A stretch of 53,537 nucleotides of DNA from an uncultured Rhodospirillales bacterium (GTDB taxonomy: Bacteria > Pseudomonadota > Alphaproteobacteria > CAAGCB01 > CAG-977), in assembly GCA_902777205.1 (NCBI GenBank), contig CACYSU010000016.1, positions 1 to 53,537 of the forward strand, written 5' to 3'. Positions 7,758-16,322 of this stretch are shown in pieces. Numbering within the stretch: position 1 is the stretch's first letter; each line of letters starts with the position of its first letter. The notes beneath the pieces were generated by a model. That model did no database searches. It was not told where the DNA came from and worked only from the letters and a program-made list of their open reading frames with translations. The position numbers were made by a program, and so were the translations under genes.

Positions 7758-9821
7758 TTAACAGGCGCAGGCTTGCTGGCGTTTGACGGCGATGAGTTCC
7801 TCATCGCACAAGGGGCAGAATTTGTGTTCGCCCGAAATGTATCCGTGTTTGGGACAAATAGAGAAAGTAGGTGTCACCGTCACATAGGGTATCCTATAAT
7901 TCTCTAAAATTCTCTTAAGAAGCGTGCGGCACGCCTTCGCCGACGACACCCGTTCGCCCATGTACAGGTGCATGACCGTGCCGCCCGTGTACTTCGACTG
8001 CAGGGATTCCTGCAGGTTCAGCGCGGTGAACGGATCGTCCGTGAACCCGACCGGCAGCTGCGAAGAGTTCGTGTAGTACGGCGCGGATTTCGTCCCCGCC
8101 TGAATGATGTCGGGATAGCGTTTCTGATCTTCCTTGGCCAGACGGTAGGTCGTGCCTTCGGCCGGCGTGGCTTCAAGGTTGTACATACTGCCGGTTTCCT
8201 GCTGGAATTCGACCATCTTGTTGCGGATGTATTCCAGAAAACGGTTGGCGAAATCCTGACCGAACGAATCGGTGATGTCGTGTTCGTCGTTCGTGAAATT
8301 GCGGATCATTTCGTTGATGCCGTTGACGCCGATCGTTGAAAAATGGTTGCGCAGCGTGCCCAGATAGCGTTTCGTGAACGGAAACAGCCCCGCGTCCATG
8401 TGGCGCTGAATGACTTTGCGCTTGATTTCCAGCGTCGTGCGCGCCAAATCCATCAATTCGTCCAAACGTTTCATCATTCCCGCTTCGTCGCCTTTGAACA
8501 GATAGCCCAAACGCGCGCAGTTCAGCGTAACGACGCCGATCGACCCCGTTTGTTCGGCCGATCCGAACAATCCGTTGCCTCTGGCCAGCAGCTGGCGCAG
8601 ATCCAGCTGCAGACGGCAGCACATCGAACGCACCTGCCCCGGTTTCAGGCTGGAATTGATGAAGTTCTGGAAATAGGGCAAGCCGTATTTCGCCGTCATC
8701 TCGAACAACAGGTTCGCGTTTTCGCTTTCCCACGGGAAATCGGGCGTGATGTTGTACGTCGGGATCGGGAACGTGAACAGGCGTCCCTTGGCGTCGCCGG
8801 CGGTCATGACCTCGATGTAGGCTTTGTTGATCATGTCCATTTCGACCTGCAGATCGCCGTAGGTGAAATCCATTTCCTCGCCGCCGATGACGGGGTTCTG
8901 TTCGCGCAGGTCCTCGGGGCAGACCCAGTCGAACGTCAGGTTCGTAAAGGGCGTCTGCGTCCCCCAGCGCGACGGAACGTTCAGGTTGTAGATGAATTCC
9001 TGAAAATTCTGCTTCACTTCGTTATAGGTCAGCTTGTCCTTGCGGATGAACGGCGCCAGATAGGTATCGACGGATGAAAAGGCTTGCGCCCCCGCCCATT
9101 CGTTTTGCAAAGTGCCCAAAAAGTTCACCATTTGCCCCAAAGCGGACCCCAAATGTTTGGGAATGCCGGATTCGACTTTCCCCGGAACGCCGTTCAGCCC
9201 TTCCTGCAGCAGGGCGCGCAAAGACCACCCCGCGCAATATCCCGACAGCATATCCAGATCGTGGATGTGGAAATCGCCGTTGCGGTGCGCTTCGCCGGCC
9301 GCCTGCGGATAAACGTGCGACAGCCAGTAGTTCGCGATGATCTTGCCCGAAACGTTCAGGATCAGCCCGCCCAGAGAATACCCCTGATTGGCGTTCGCGT
9401 TGACGCGCCAATCCGCGCGTTCCAGATATTCGTTGACCGACGACGCGACATCCACCAGCGTCTTTTTGTCCTGACGGGATTTGTTGCGGTTTTCGCGGTA
9501 AACAATATAGGCGCGCGCCGTTTTGTAATAGTTCGCGGAAATCAAAACCTGTTCGACGACATCCTGAATCTGTTCGATCGTCGGCAGAACGCCTTTGGAA
9601 AAGCGATGGCGCAAAACCTTGGTCACCTGATTGGTCAGCAAAGACGCCTCGTCTTCGTCGAATTCTCCGGTCGCGTCGCCGGCGCGGCGGATGGCGGACA
9701 TGATTTTTTCGGAATTGAAAATCACCTGCGTTCCGTCGCGTTTGACGATGCGGGACAAATCCTTGCTGGCGTCGTCGTCGTCCGCGTTGACAATCTCTAA
9801 TTTCGGTGTCTGTTCAGACAT
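7758..9821 (-). CDS. nrdD: Class III (anaerobic) ribonucleoside-triphosphate reductase, catalytic chain lacking the glycyl-radical tail
   Basis: Reduces ribonucleotides to deoxyribonucleotides without oxygen. An ATP-cone regulatory domain occupies about residues 20-115 (IVKRDGTQVIF to ARAYIVYRENR). The catalytic barrel has C196 in SGYCAGWSL and the C401-C402 pair in VRSMCCRLQ, candidates for the redox/thiyl cysteines. The C-terminus holds zinc-type cysteines (ICPKHG, FCPLC, ACAC) and then stops, with no RVxGY motif. That motif is on the 62-residue gene immediately downstream. The length is 687 aa. GGAG precedes ATG 9821. Tandem NrdR-type palindromes overlap the predicted promoter. Confidence 0.93.
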   Translation of the reverse strand: MSEQTPKLEIVNADDDDASKDLSRIVKRDGTQVIFNSEKIMSAIRRAGDATGEFDEDEASLLTNQVTKVLRHRFSKGVLPTIEQIQDVVEQVLISANYYKTARAYIVYRENRNKSRQDKKTLVDVASSVNEYLERADWRVNANANQGYSLGGLILNVSGKIIANYWLSHVYPQAAGEAHRNGDFHIHDLDMLSGYCAGWSLRALLQEGLNGVPGKVESGIPKHLGSALGQMVNFLGTLQNEWAGAQAFSSVDTYLAPFIRKDKLTYNEVKQNFQEFIYNLNVPSRWGTQTPFTNLTFDWVCPEDLREQNPVIGGEEMDFTYGDLQVEMDMINKAYIEVMTAGDAKGRLFTFPIPTYNITPDFPWESENANLLFEMTAKYGLPYFQNFINSSLKPGQVRSMCCRLQLDLRQLLARGNGLFGSAEQTGSIGVVTLNCARLGYLFKGDEAGMMKRLDELMDLARTTLEIKRKVIQRHMDAGLFPFTKRYLGTLRNHFSTIGVNGINEMIRNFTNDEHDITDSFGQDFANRFLEYIRNKMVEFQQETGSMYNLEATPAEGTTYRLAKEDQKRYPDIIQAGTKSAPYYTNSSQLPVGFTDDPFTALNLQESLQSKYTGGTVMHLYMGERVSSAKACRTLLKRILENYRIPYVTVTPTFSICPKHGYISGEHKFCPLCDEELIAVKRQQACAC

Positions 9822-9861
9822 GAAAATCTCCGTTTACTGGGTTTCGCGTGTTGTGACGGAC

Positions 9862-9911
9862 AACACAACAGATTGTGTTCCGCCCCTCTTTACTGCGACA
9901 ATATATTGTAA
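9862..9911. promoter_or_regulatory. Tandem NrdR boxes upstream of nrdD
   Basis: Two palindromes lie upstream of nrdD: AACACAACAGATTGTGTT (9862-9879, arms AACACAA/TTGTGTT) and ACAATATATTGT (9898-9909). Their centres are 33 bp apart, about three helical turns, close to the paired spacing known for NrdR, the ATP/dATP-sensing zinc-ribbon repressor of ribonucleotide reductase genes. The second box covers the predicted -10 of nrdD, so NrdR binding should block transcription. Confidence 0.75.
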
Positions 9912-9927
9912 CCTTCCGGTCTTGCAA
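9900..9927 (-). promoter_or_regulatory. Predicted nrdD promoter
   Basis: On the minus strand TTGCAA (9922-9927), 16 nt, then TATATT (9900-9905), about 80 nt before the nrdD start. The -10 lies inside the second NrdR box. Confidence 0.55.
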
Positions 9928-10108
9928 CCGAAAAAAAATATTTTTTCGATTGACAGGAAAAACGTCGGCTTTCCGCCGTTTTCAAAGTTCGGCCGCGTTC
10001 ATTTTCTTAACGGCTTTTTAACCTTTGGCGTTTTGACAACAATATCCGTTCGCGCGCCCGTGTCAAACGGAAAAACGCAACCTGTTGTTTTGCGCCGATT
10101 CACATACG

Positions 10109-10134
10109 GAAAAAGGGGCGGTCGTCCCGCCCCC
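10109..10134 (-). terminator. Intrinsic terminator after the flavodoxin gene
   Basis: On the minus strand GGGGCGGGACGACCGCCCC forms a hairpin and is followed by five Ts. It lies 22 nt past the stop at 10157. Confidence 0.8.
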
Positions 10135-10156
10135 TCTTTCGCGAATCAGGAAAAAT

Positions 10157-10801
10157 TCAGATGTTTCTGCCCAATTTATAGGCCTGTTCCGGATATTCCG
10201 TCCCGTTGACCGCGCCGACCGGCCAGACGCCCGAAGCGATCACACGCCCCGCGTCCGTCCATCCCGGATAGTCCAGCAGGACTTCGTAATGCGATTCGAT
10301 CGGCACGGCCTGCGACGGACGCGTGTTGGCGTACGTCATCAGCAGCACGGCCTTTTTCGGCGCGTGGATTTTGCCGTTGATCGCGTAGAACCGGTCGATG
10401 ACGGCTTTCAGCTGCGCGGAAAACCCGAAATAATACATGGGCGAAGCGAACACGACGACATCGGCGTCCGCGATGTTTTCGCGCACGAAATTGAAATCGT
10501 CGTTGAAAACGCAATCGCCGTCCATACCGCACCGGTTGCGCGCGATGCACGGATGCACGTTTTTAAACGCCGCGTCGAATCGCGCGACCGTGTGACCGGC
10601 CTCTTGCACGCCCTTGGCGAACGAATCCGCCAAAATCGCGGAGTTTCCGCCCTTGCGCGGACTGCCCGTCAGGATCAGAATCTTCTGCGGCTTGGTCGAT
10701 TTTTCCGCGGCGACGCTTTTCCGGCCGGACAGGATCGCGCCCGCGACGGCGGCGGCCGTGCCGGCCGCCAGCGTCTTTTTCAAAAATTCACGGCGTTCCA
10801 T
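10157..10801 (-). CDS. Tat-exported flavodoxin/NAD(P)H-dependent FMN reductase-like protein
   Basis: Predicted periplasmic flavoprotein. The N-terminus MERREFLKKTLAAGTAAAV has a twin-arginine signal (RREFLK) followed by a hydrophobic Ala-rich stretch. The mature part has the phosphate-binding loop TGSPRKGGNSA and the flavin-side loop SPMYYFGFSAQLKAVIDRF of the NADPH-dependent FMN reductase family. Four cysteines are present, two of them in PCIARNRCG. It is 12 nt downstream of a CMD-cupin gene and shares its MerR-type promoter, pointing to a redox or electrophile stress role. The 214-aa length is normal once the signal is removed. Confidence 0.75.
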   Translation of the reverse strand: MERREFLKKTLAAGTAAAVAGAILSGRKSVAAEKSTKPQKILILTGSPRKGGNSAILADSFAKGVQEAGHTVARFDAAFKNVHPCIARNRCGMDGDCVFNDDFNFVRENIADADVVVFASPMYYFGFSAQLKAVIDRFYAINGKIHAPKKAVLLMTYANTRPSQAVPIESHYEVLLDYPGWTDAGRVIASGVWPVGAVNGTEYPEQAYKLGRNI

Positions 10802-10813
10802 CGCGTCCCCCGA

Positions 10814-11875
10814 TCACAGCTTGGAATATTCTTCGTCCGAAACGGGTTCCAGCCATTCGTTGGACTGGTTTTCCCCCGGAACTTCGATCGCGATGTGCGA
10901 AAACCACGAATCGGCCTTGGCGCCGTGCCAGTGTTTGACGTTGGCGGGAATCGTGACGACCATCCCGGGCGTCAGGGAAACGGCGGGCTTGCCCCATTCC
11001 TGATACCACCCTTCGCCGGCCGTGCAGATCAGAATCCGGCCGCCGCTCGCGGTCGCGTGATGAACGTGCCAGTTGTTGCGCGTCGCCGGTTCAAACGTCA
11101 CGTTTGACATATGCAGCGCGGTTTCCTGCGGATTCGTCAGCGGGTTCAGATACGAATCGCCGATGAAGTATTTGGCGTAGGCCGTGTTCAGATTTCCTTT
11201 GCCGAAAACGTTTTGCTTGGCGAAATCGGATTCGTCGCGAACCGCGGCGATTTTCAAAATCTCGTCCACCTGCGAATCGGTCACGCCGTTGTGTTTGGCG
11301 ATGGCGATGTGGCTTTTCAGCTGCGGCGCGGCGTGCGGCAGCTGCGCCAAAAACGCGACCGTGGCGATTTCGCGCGTTTTCCAATCGACGTTGTCGCGGG
11401 CGAAAATGTCGCCGAACAGATGCGCTTTCAAATATTCGTCGATCGCGGGGGCGAAATCGAACAAGGGGCCTTTGACTTCGCGGCCGGTCAGCTTCGTCTG
11501 GTTTTCCGTACCGAAATCAACGCTTTTTCCGGCGGGCAAAGGCGACGGCGCCGCGCCCTCGGCATCCTTTCCGCCCCGTTCGGCGACCAGCGTCCGCAGC
11601 GTGTCCAGCGAATTCAGCGCGGCGGGAAATCCGGCGTAGGCGTACAGCTGGGTCAGAATTTCCTTATAGGTGTTAACGGGGATTCCCGCGTCCAAACCGG
11701 CGGCCAGCGCGGTTTTCAACGCGGCGTAATTGCCGCGCGCGGCGGCGGCGGAAACCGCGGCGACCGATTGTTCCATCGGGGTTAAAGACGAATTTGTTTT
11801 CATAACGGACTCCTTTGCGATGCAGGGCGTCGCCAGCAATGCCGAACAAATAAACGAAACGAAAAGCTTTTTCAT
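10814..11875 (-). CDS. Exported carboxymuconolactone decarboxylase-like/cupin fusion protein
   Basis: Predicted periplasmic protein with a Sec signal (MKKLFVSFICSALLATPCIA, cleavage near residue 20). Two all-helical CMD/AhpD-type segments follow: about residues 50-100 (YAYAGFPAALNSL) and 145-215 (DWKTREIATVAFLAQLPHA). Neither carries the AhpD CxxC pair, so peroxidase activity is unlikely. The last third is a cupin barrel with metal-type histidines in WHVHH and KHWHGAKA. The length of 353 aa fits proteins annotated as CMD-family cupin. It is the first gene of a two-gene unit with the flavodoxin. AAGGGAA precedes ATG 11875. Confidence 0.75.
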   Translation of the reverse strand: MKKLFVSFICSALLATPCIAKESVMKTNSSLTPMEQSVAAVSAAAARGNYAALKTALAAGLDAGIPVNTYKEILTQLYAYAGFPAALNSLDTLRTLVAERGGKDAEGAAPSPLPAGKSVDFGTENQTKLTGREVKGPLFDFAPAIDEYLKAHLFGDIFARDNVDWKTREIATVAFLAQLPHAAPQLKSHIAIAKHNGVTDSQVDEILKIAAVRDESDFAKQNVFGKGNLNTAYAKYFIGDSYLNPLTNPQETALHMSNVTFEPATRNNWHVHHATASGGRILICTAGEGWYQEWGKPAVSLTPGMVVTIPANVKHWHGAKADSWFSHIAIEVPGENQSNEWLEPVSDEEYSKL

Positions 11876-11910
11876 GGCTTGTTCCCTTGATTGAATTGAA
11901 CCATACCGGA

Positions 11911-11941
11911 ATTGTGGTATTTAGAGTTCACTTTAAGTCAA
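11911..11941 (-). promoter_or_regulatory. MerR-family-type promoter with 19-bp spacer and operator dyad
   Basis: On the minus strand TTGACT (11936-11941) and CACAAT (11911-11916) are separated by exactly 19 nt, the over-long spacing typical of MerR-activated promoters. Within the spacer lies the dyad ACTTAAAGT-GA-ACTCTAAAT (7 of 9 arm positions pair). This matches the general form of NmlR/AdhR-type operators. No merR gene is in the window, so the regulator would act from elsewhere. Confidence 0.65.
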
Positions 11942-11961
11942 GAAAAAAAACGAACCGCCCC

Positions 11962-11997
11962 GAAAAAAAATCCCCGTCCGTTCGATTCGGGCGGGGA
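11962..11997 (-). terminator. Intrinsic terminator of the N-ATPase operon
   Basis: On the minus strand CCCCGCCCG and CGGACGGGG form a hairpin that ends in a run of eight Ts, just past the atpG stop. Confidence 0.85.
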
Positions 11998-12009
11998 AGG
12001 ACGAAGCCG

Positions 12010-12903
12010 TCATTTTCTTTTCTGCTTTCGCAGCGCCTCCGCGCCGGAAACGACATCCAGCAATTCGGTCGTGATGTTTTCCTGACGCATTTGCTGGTAT
12101 TCCAGATTCATGCTTTCCAGATTTTCGTCAATGTTCTTTTCCGCCGCCTGCATGGTCGTCAAACGCATATGGTGTTCGGCGGACAACGCTTCGGTGATCG
12201 CGGTGGACAGCTCGATCAGCAGCCGTTCCCGCACCAGCGCGGAATAAATCGCGGACGCGGGCAGCGTGTAGGTCGGGAAATTACGCCCCGGCCACCCCAT
12301 TTTCTTCACGCGTTCCAGCCATTCCGTCCCCAGCGGCATCAGCAGGGTTTCCGTCGGCGCGACGCTGACCCCGCGTTTATGGCTGTAAAACACATAGACA
12401 TGGGTGATGCGGTTCGCGCGCATATGCTCGTCCGCCGTGACCAGAACGGACGCCGCCGTTTTGCTGACCGCCTTGACGGAATTGGAAACGGGATAGTTCG
12501 CCGCGACGTTCCATTGATTGCGCTGCAGCTGGTCGATGATCTGGCGTCCGACCGCGATAAAGACAGACCGGTCGATTTTGAACCCCTTTTCGATCAGCGT
12601 TTTCTGGGCATAACGGACGACTTCGCGGTTCATTTTGCCGACCAATCCCGTGTCCGACCCGATCAGAACCGCCAAAGCGCGTTTCGCGTCGGGCTTGACC
12701 GCGGCCGTTTTGGGCAGCTCCAGCTCGCCGTTTTTCATCAAAGCGACCGCCCCCAGATTGATCGTGCGGCCGTATTCGATCAAAGACTTCAAAGCCGTGT
12801 CGTACTGGATGATGCTGACGGCCGACAGCGATTTCATCGTCGAAACGATGGAACGCAGGTCTTGCGTCGTTTTGATCCGCTTTTGCAGTCCTTCGATATC
12901 CAT
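12010..12903 (-). CDS. atpG: N-type ATPase subunit gamma
   Basis: Central-stalk subunit linking the catalytic head to the c-ring. The N-terminal helix (MDIEGLQKRIKTTQDLRSIVSTMKSL) and the C-terminal helix (NIDENLESMNLEYQQMRQE) form the expected coiled coil around a Rossmann-like middle (LAVLIGSDTGLVGKMN). The 297 aa length is usual. It is the last gene of the operon, 15 nt after atpA, and is followed by a strong terminator. Similarity to ordinary F-type gamma is clear; the N-type assignment rests on operon order. Confidence 0.9.
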   Translation of the reverse strand: MDIEGLQKRIKTTQDLRSIVSTMKSLSAVSIIQYDTALKSLIEYGRTINLGAVALMKNGELELPKTAAVKPDAKRALAVLIGSDTGLVGKMNREVVRYAQKTLIEKGFKIDRSVFIAVGRQIIDQLQRNQWNVAANYPVSNSVKAVSKTAASVLVTADEHMRANRITHVYVFYSHKRGVSVAPTETLLMPLGTEWLERVKKMGWPGRNFPTYTLPASAIYSALVRERLLIELSTAITEALSAEHHMRLTTMQAAEKNIDENLESMNLEYQQMRQENITTELLDVVSGAEALRKQKRK

Positions 12904-12918
12904 GCCGCCCCCTTTGCC

Positions 12919-14448
12919 TTACACCTGTTTGGCGGACAGGACGCGTTCGTTGACCAAAGCTTCGCGGATGTCGTCGGCCAGCGCCTTTTTGCGTTCGGGC
13001 GACAATTTTTCGCGGTGCAGGATCAAATCGGCCGTTTCCTTATGCTTCGTTTTCATCAAATACGCGATGACTCGGTACGCCTTTTCGCGCAGCTTGTCGG
13101 AAACGTTGTCCAGCAGCCCTTCGGTCGTCGCGAACAACACCGCGATCTGTTCCACGACGGGAACGGGCGCGAACTGCTTTTGCTGCATGACGGCGCGGAT
13201 GGCGCGGCCGCGTTTCAGCTGACGTTCCGTTTCCGCGTCCAGATGCGAACGGAATTTGGCGAAGCTTTCCAGCTCCTCGAACTGTGAAAACGCCAGTTTC
13301 AAAGGCCCGACCAGCGAACTGTACGCCGGCAGCTGCGCGTCGCCGCCCACGCGGGACACCGACCGCCCCGTGTCGATCGCGGGCAGGATGCCTTTCTGGA
13401 ACATCGGCGAAGACAGGTAGATCTGACCGTCCGTAATGGAAATGATGTTCGTCGGAATATAGGCGGAGATGTTCTGCGCCTCGGTTTCCACGATCGGCAG
13501 AGCCGTCAGCGACCCGCCGCCGTATTCGGGACGCAGGCGCGTCGAACGTTCCAGCAAACGCGAATGAATGTAGAAAATGTCGCCGGGGAAGGCTTCGCGT
13601 CCGGGGGGACGGCGCAGCAGCAGCGACAATTCGCGGTACGCGCGGGCGTGGTTGGTCAGATCGTCGTAAACGACCAGAACGTCCTTGCCCTTTTCCATAA
13701 AGTATTCGCCGATCGCCGTCGCCGCATAGGGGGCGATGTACTGCATCCCCGCCGTTTCGTCGCCGGACGCCGCCACAACGATCGTGTTTTTCATCACGTC
13801 GTATTTTTTCAGGCTGTCCACCACGCGGGCGATGGCTGTGCCGCGCTGGGCGATCGCGCAGTAAATGCAGATGACGCCGGTGTTTTTCTGGTTGATGATC
13901 GCGTCGATCGCCAAAGCGGTTTTGCCCGTCTGCCGGTCGCCCAAGATCAATTCGCGCTGTCCGCGGCCGATCGGCGTGAACGAATCGATCGCCTTGATCC
14001 CCGTTTGCAGCGGCGAAGAAACCGGCGCGCGGGACATGATCGGATAGGCTTCGCGTTCGATTTTGCGGCGGTTGACGGTGACGATGCGCCCTTCGCCGTC
14101 CAGCGGGTTGCCCAGCGGGTCGATCACGCGCCCCAACAGACGTTCGCCGACGGGCACGTCAACGACGCGGCCGGTGCGATAGACGCGGTCGCCGGCCTTG
14201 ACGCCGTCGGGACGGTTCAGGAAAACGACGCCGACGGAATCTTCGGACAATGTAAAGGTCATACCGGTGACATTGTCGGGGAAACTCAGCAATTCCTCCA
14301 TTTGGACGTTGTCCAAACGGGACACTTCGGCCGTCCCGCCGGATATCGACGAAACCGTGCTGATTTCCTCGATATTCATTTTGGCCGATTGCAGGTCGAT
14401 CGTGTCCTGAACCGCGCCGAATGCGTCTTTTACAGCTTCTATTAACAT
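12919..14448 (-). CDS. atpA: N-type ATPase subunit alpha
   Basis: Non-catalytic nucleotide-binding subunit of the hexameric head. The P-loop GDRQTGKTALAIDAI lies near residues 169-183, followed by ICIYCAIAQRG, VVYDDLTNHARAYRELSLLLRRPPGREAFPGD and the conserved SRLLERSTRL. It has 509 aa. It is translated 19 nt after the atpF stop and 15 nt before atpG. As in other N-ATPase operons, alpha is near the end and beta near the start of the operon, the reverse of normal atp operons. Confidence 0.95.
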   Translation of the reverse strand: MLIEAVKDAFGAVQDTIDLQSAKMNIEEISTVSSISGGTAEVSRLDNVQMEELLSFPDNVTGMTFTLSEDSVGVVFLNRPDGVKAGDRVYRTGRVVDVPVGERLLGRVIDPLGNPLDGEGRIVTVNRRKIEREAYPIMSRAPVSSPLQTGIKAIDSFTPIGRGQRELILGDRQTGKTALAIDAIINQKNTGVICIYCAIAQRGTAIARVVDSLKKYDVMKNTIVVAASGDETAGMQYIAPYAATAIGEYFMEKGKDVLVVYDDLTNHARAYRELSLLLRRPPGREAFPGDIFYIHSRLLERSTRLRPEYGGGSLTALPIVETEAQNISAYIPTNIISITDGQIYLSSPMFQKGILPAIDTGRSVSRVGGDAQLPAYSSLVGPLKLAFSQFEELESFAKFRSHLDAETERQLKRGRAIRAVMQQKQFAPVPVVEQIAVLFATTEGLLDNVSDKLREKAYRVIAYLMKTKHKETADLILHREKLSPERKKALADDIREALVNERVLSAKQV

Positions 14449-14467
14449 ACCGGCTCCGTTTGTTTGA

Positions 14468-15247
14468 TCAGTTTTCTTCGCGGCTGAGGCGCAGAGAGAT
14501 GTTTTCCAGCGCGTCGTGCATTTTCGCCGTGAACGTGTTCAGGTAATCGTCCAGATTCCACGAAACGACGTTGCCGTTGACGGAAAATTCAATGCCGCAC
14601 AGCAAACGCGGGTTGACGTTGAAAACGAACTGCGGATTTTCCGCTTCCAAAACGTCGGACAGCATCTTTTTCAATTCGTCCCGCGTTTCGGGCGTCAGCT
14701 CTTCGGAAGTGGTGATTTGCAAAGGCACGTCCGCGTCCGCGGCCAGAATTTTTTTATCCTTGGCGGACAGTTCCTCCAACTGGTGTTTGAACACGGAAAC
14801 GAACCGCGCCTCCAGCTCTTCGTCGGCCATGCGCTTGAACGCCTTGCGGGCGAAATCCAAAAAGTTGGTCACGACCGTCTGACGGACTTCGTTGATCATC
14901 AACGCCTTTTCGCGATCCAGCTCCTGCTGCAGCAGCAAACGTTTTTCCAGCACTTCGGCCTGCACGTCGTGTTCCAGCTGTTTGCGCAGGTTTTCGGCCT
15001 CTTCGCGGGCTTCGTTCAAAATCTGCGCGCGTTCGTTGTCGATGGCCAGATAACGCTTGTTCAGCTCGTCCAGCTTCTTTTCGGCGTCGGACGCCAGATC
15101 TTCGGCGTTTTTGATTTCGCCGGCGATGTGTTTTTCGCGCTTGTCAATCGCGACCAGCAAGGGTTTGTACAGGAATTTGTACAACGCCCAGGCCAAAATC
15201 GTGAAATTGACGATTTGCGCCATTACGGTTGTAAAATCTAAAGACAT
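14468..15247 (-). CDS. atpF: N-type ATPase subunit b with delta-like C-terminal domain
   Basis: Peripheral-stalk subunit. It has one N-terminal membrane helix (VMAQIVNFTILAWALYKFLY), a long charged helix from about 35 to 160, and a C-terminal domain (about 180-240, ELTPETRDELKKMLSDVL then NPRLLCGIEFSVNG) that resembles the C-terminal part of subunit delta. At 259 aa it is about 100 residues longer than an ordinary b subunit. No separate atpH is present, so this chain probably does the job of both b and delta, as described for N-ATPases. Confidence 0.88.
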   Translation of the reverse strand: MSLDFTTVMAQIVNFTILAWALYKFLYKPLLVAIDKREKHIAGEIKNAEDLASDAEKKLDELNKRYLAIDNERAQILNEAREEAENLRKQLEHDVQAEVLEKRLLLQQELDREKALMINEVRQTVVTNFLDFARKAFKRMADEELEARFVSVFKHQLEELSAKDKKILAADADVPLQITTSEELTPETRDELKKMLSDVLEAENPQFVFNVNPRLLCGIEFSVNGNVVSWNLDDYLNTFTAKMHDALENISLRLSREEN

Positions 15248-15283
15248 TCTTTTTATCCCTGTCTGTTAAAGGGGAAAAGCGGA

Positions 15284-15562
15284 TCACTTCGCGGCGACGG
15301 AAACGGCGTACTGCCAGAACGGATTGGCGAACAGCAAAATCATCGCGACGACAAAGCAGTAAATGCCCGACGTTTCGACGATCGCCAAGGAAATGAACAT
15401 CGTGCGGGAAATGGAACCGGCTTCGTCGGGCTGCTGCGCCAAAGACGTCAGCCCCGAAGCGACCGCGTACCCTTCGGCCAAACCGGCGGCCGACGCGCCG
15501 ACGCACAGACAAAAGCCCGCGGTGAAAATAGAAATCGAACCCAAAATAGCAGCTAAATCCAT
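15284..15562 (-). CDS. atpE: N-type ATPase subunit c (rotor ring)
   Basis: A 92-residue two-helix proteolipid. The start ATG at 15562 is chosen because AGGAGG (15571-15576) lies 8 nt upstream and MDLAAIL begins a normal c subunit. The ion site in helix 2 is E63 in I-V-E-T-S-G-I-Y. Aligned to the Ilyobacter Na+ ring, E63, T64, S65 and Y68 occupy ligand positions, but the helix 1 Gln is replaced by E30 (GLAEGYA), giving two carboxylates per site. N-ATPase c-rings of this kind have been shown in one case (Burkholderia) to carry protons, so Na+ specificity should not be assumed. Confidence 0.92.
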   Translation of the reverse strand: MDLAAILGSISIFTAGFCLCVGASAAGLAEGYAVASGLTSLAQQPDEAGSISRTMFISLAIVETSGIYCFVVAMILLFANPFWQYAVSVAAK

Positions 15563-15581
15563 AATACAGTCCTCCTGTTTA

Positions 15582-16310
15582 TCATAAAGTTTCGTTATCG
15601 GTCGCGACGGGCTTTTTATCCTGCGCGGGGACGCCGTCATCGTCGCCGTGGACGGATGAAACGTACATCAACGCCAGCATCGCGAAAATGTAAGCCTGAA
15701 TCATACCGGTGAACAGCCCCAGCACCTGCATGGGCAAAGGCAGAATGAACGGAACCAGCATCAGGCAGATCGACCCGATGATGACGCCCGACAGGACGTT
15801 GCCGAACAAACGGACGGCCATCGCCCCCGTTGACGTCAGTTCGCTTAAAATGTTAAAGGGCAGCATCGCGGGCGACGGTTCCAGATATTTTTTCAAATAC
15901 TTTTTCATCCCCGCCGTTTTGATCCCGAAGAACGGAACCCCCAGCAGCACCATGGACGCCAGCGCCGCCGTCGTGGACAGGGACGCCGTCGGCGTTTTGA
16001 ACGTCGGAATGATCGTCAGCAGGTTGCACGTCAGGATGAACAAAAACAACGTCCCGATGAACGGCAGGTACGTCATCGTGTTGACGCCTTTCGTCATTTC
16101 GCTGATCTGGCCATAGATGATTTTGACCATGACCTCCATTGCCGTCTGCCAATGGGAAACTTTGTTGCCGGTTTTCAAATGTCTGGTCGCCAGCCACGAA
16201 ACCAGCAGCAAAACCGCCATCACAATCCATGTTGACGCGATCGTCCAGTTCACGGGGAAATTGAAATACGGCAAAATGAAAGCTATTTGTTCGTCATACA
16301 ATTCCAGCAT
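15582..16310 (-). CDS. atpB: N-type ATPase subunit a
   Basis: Stator membrane subunit that forms the ion half-channels beside the c-ring. It has about five or six membrane segments in 242 aa, and the essential arginine is R167 in ELTSTGAMAVRLFGNVLSG. The C-terminal part (MIQAYIFAMLALMYVSS) is typical. It follows atpR by 12 nt and precedes atpE by 19 nt in the operon. Confidence 0.93.
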   Translation of the reverse strand: MLELYDEQIAFILPYFNFPVNWTIASTWIVMAVLLLVSWLATRHLKTGNKVSHWQTAMEVMVKIIYGQISEMTKGVNTMTYLPFIGTLFLFILTCNLLTIIPTFKTPTASLSTTAALASMVLLGVPFFGIKTAGMKKYLKKYLEPSPAMLPFNILSELTSTGAMAVRLFGNVLSGVIIGSICLMLVPFILPLPMQVLGLFTGMIQAYIFAMLALMYVSSVHGDDDGVPAQDKKPVATDNETL

Positions 16311-16322
16311 ACGCTTTACTCC

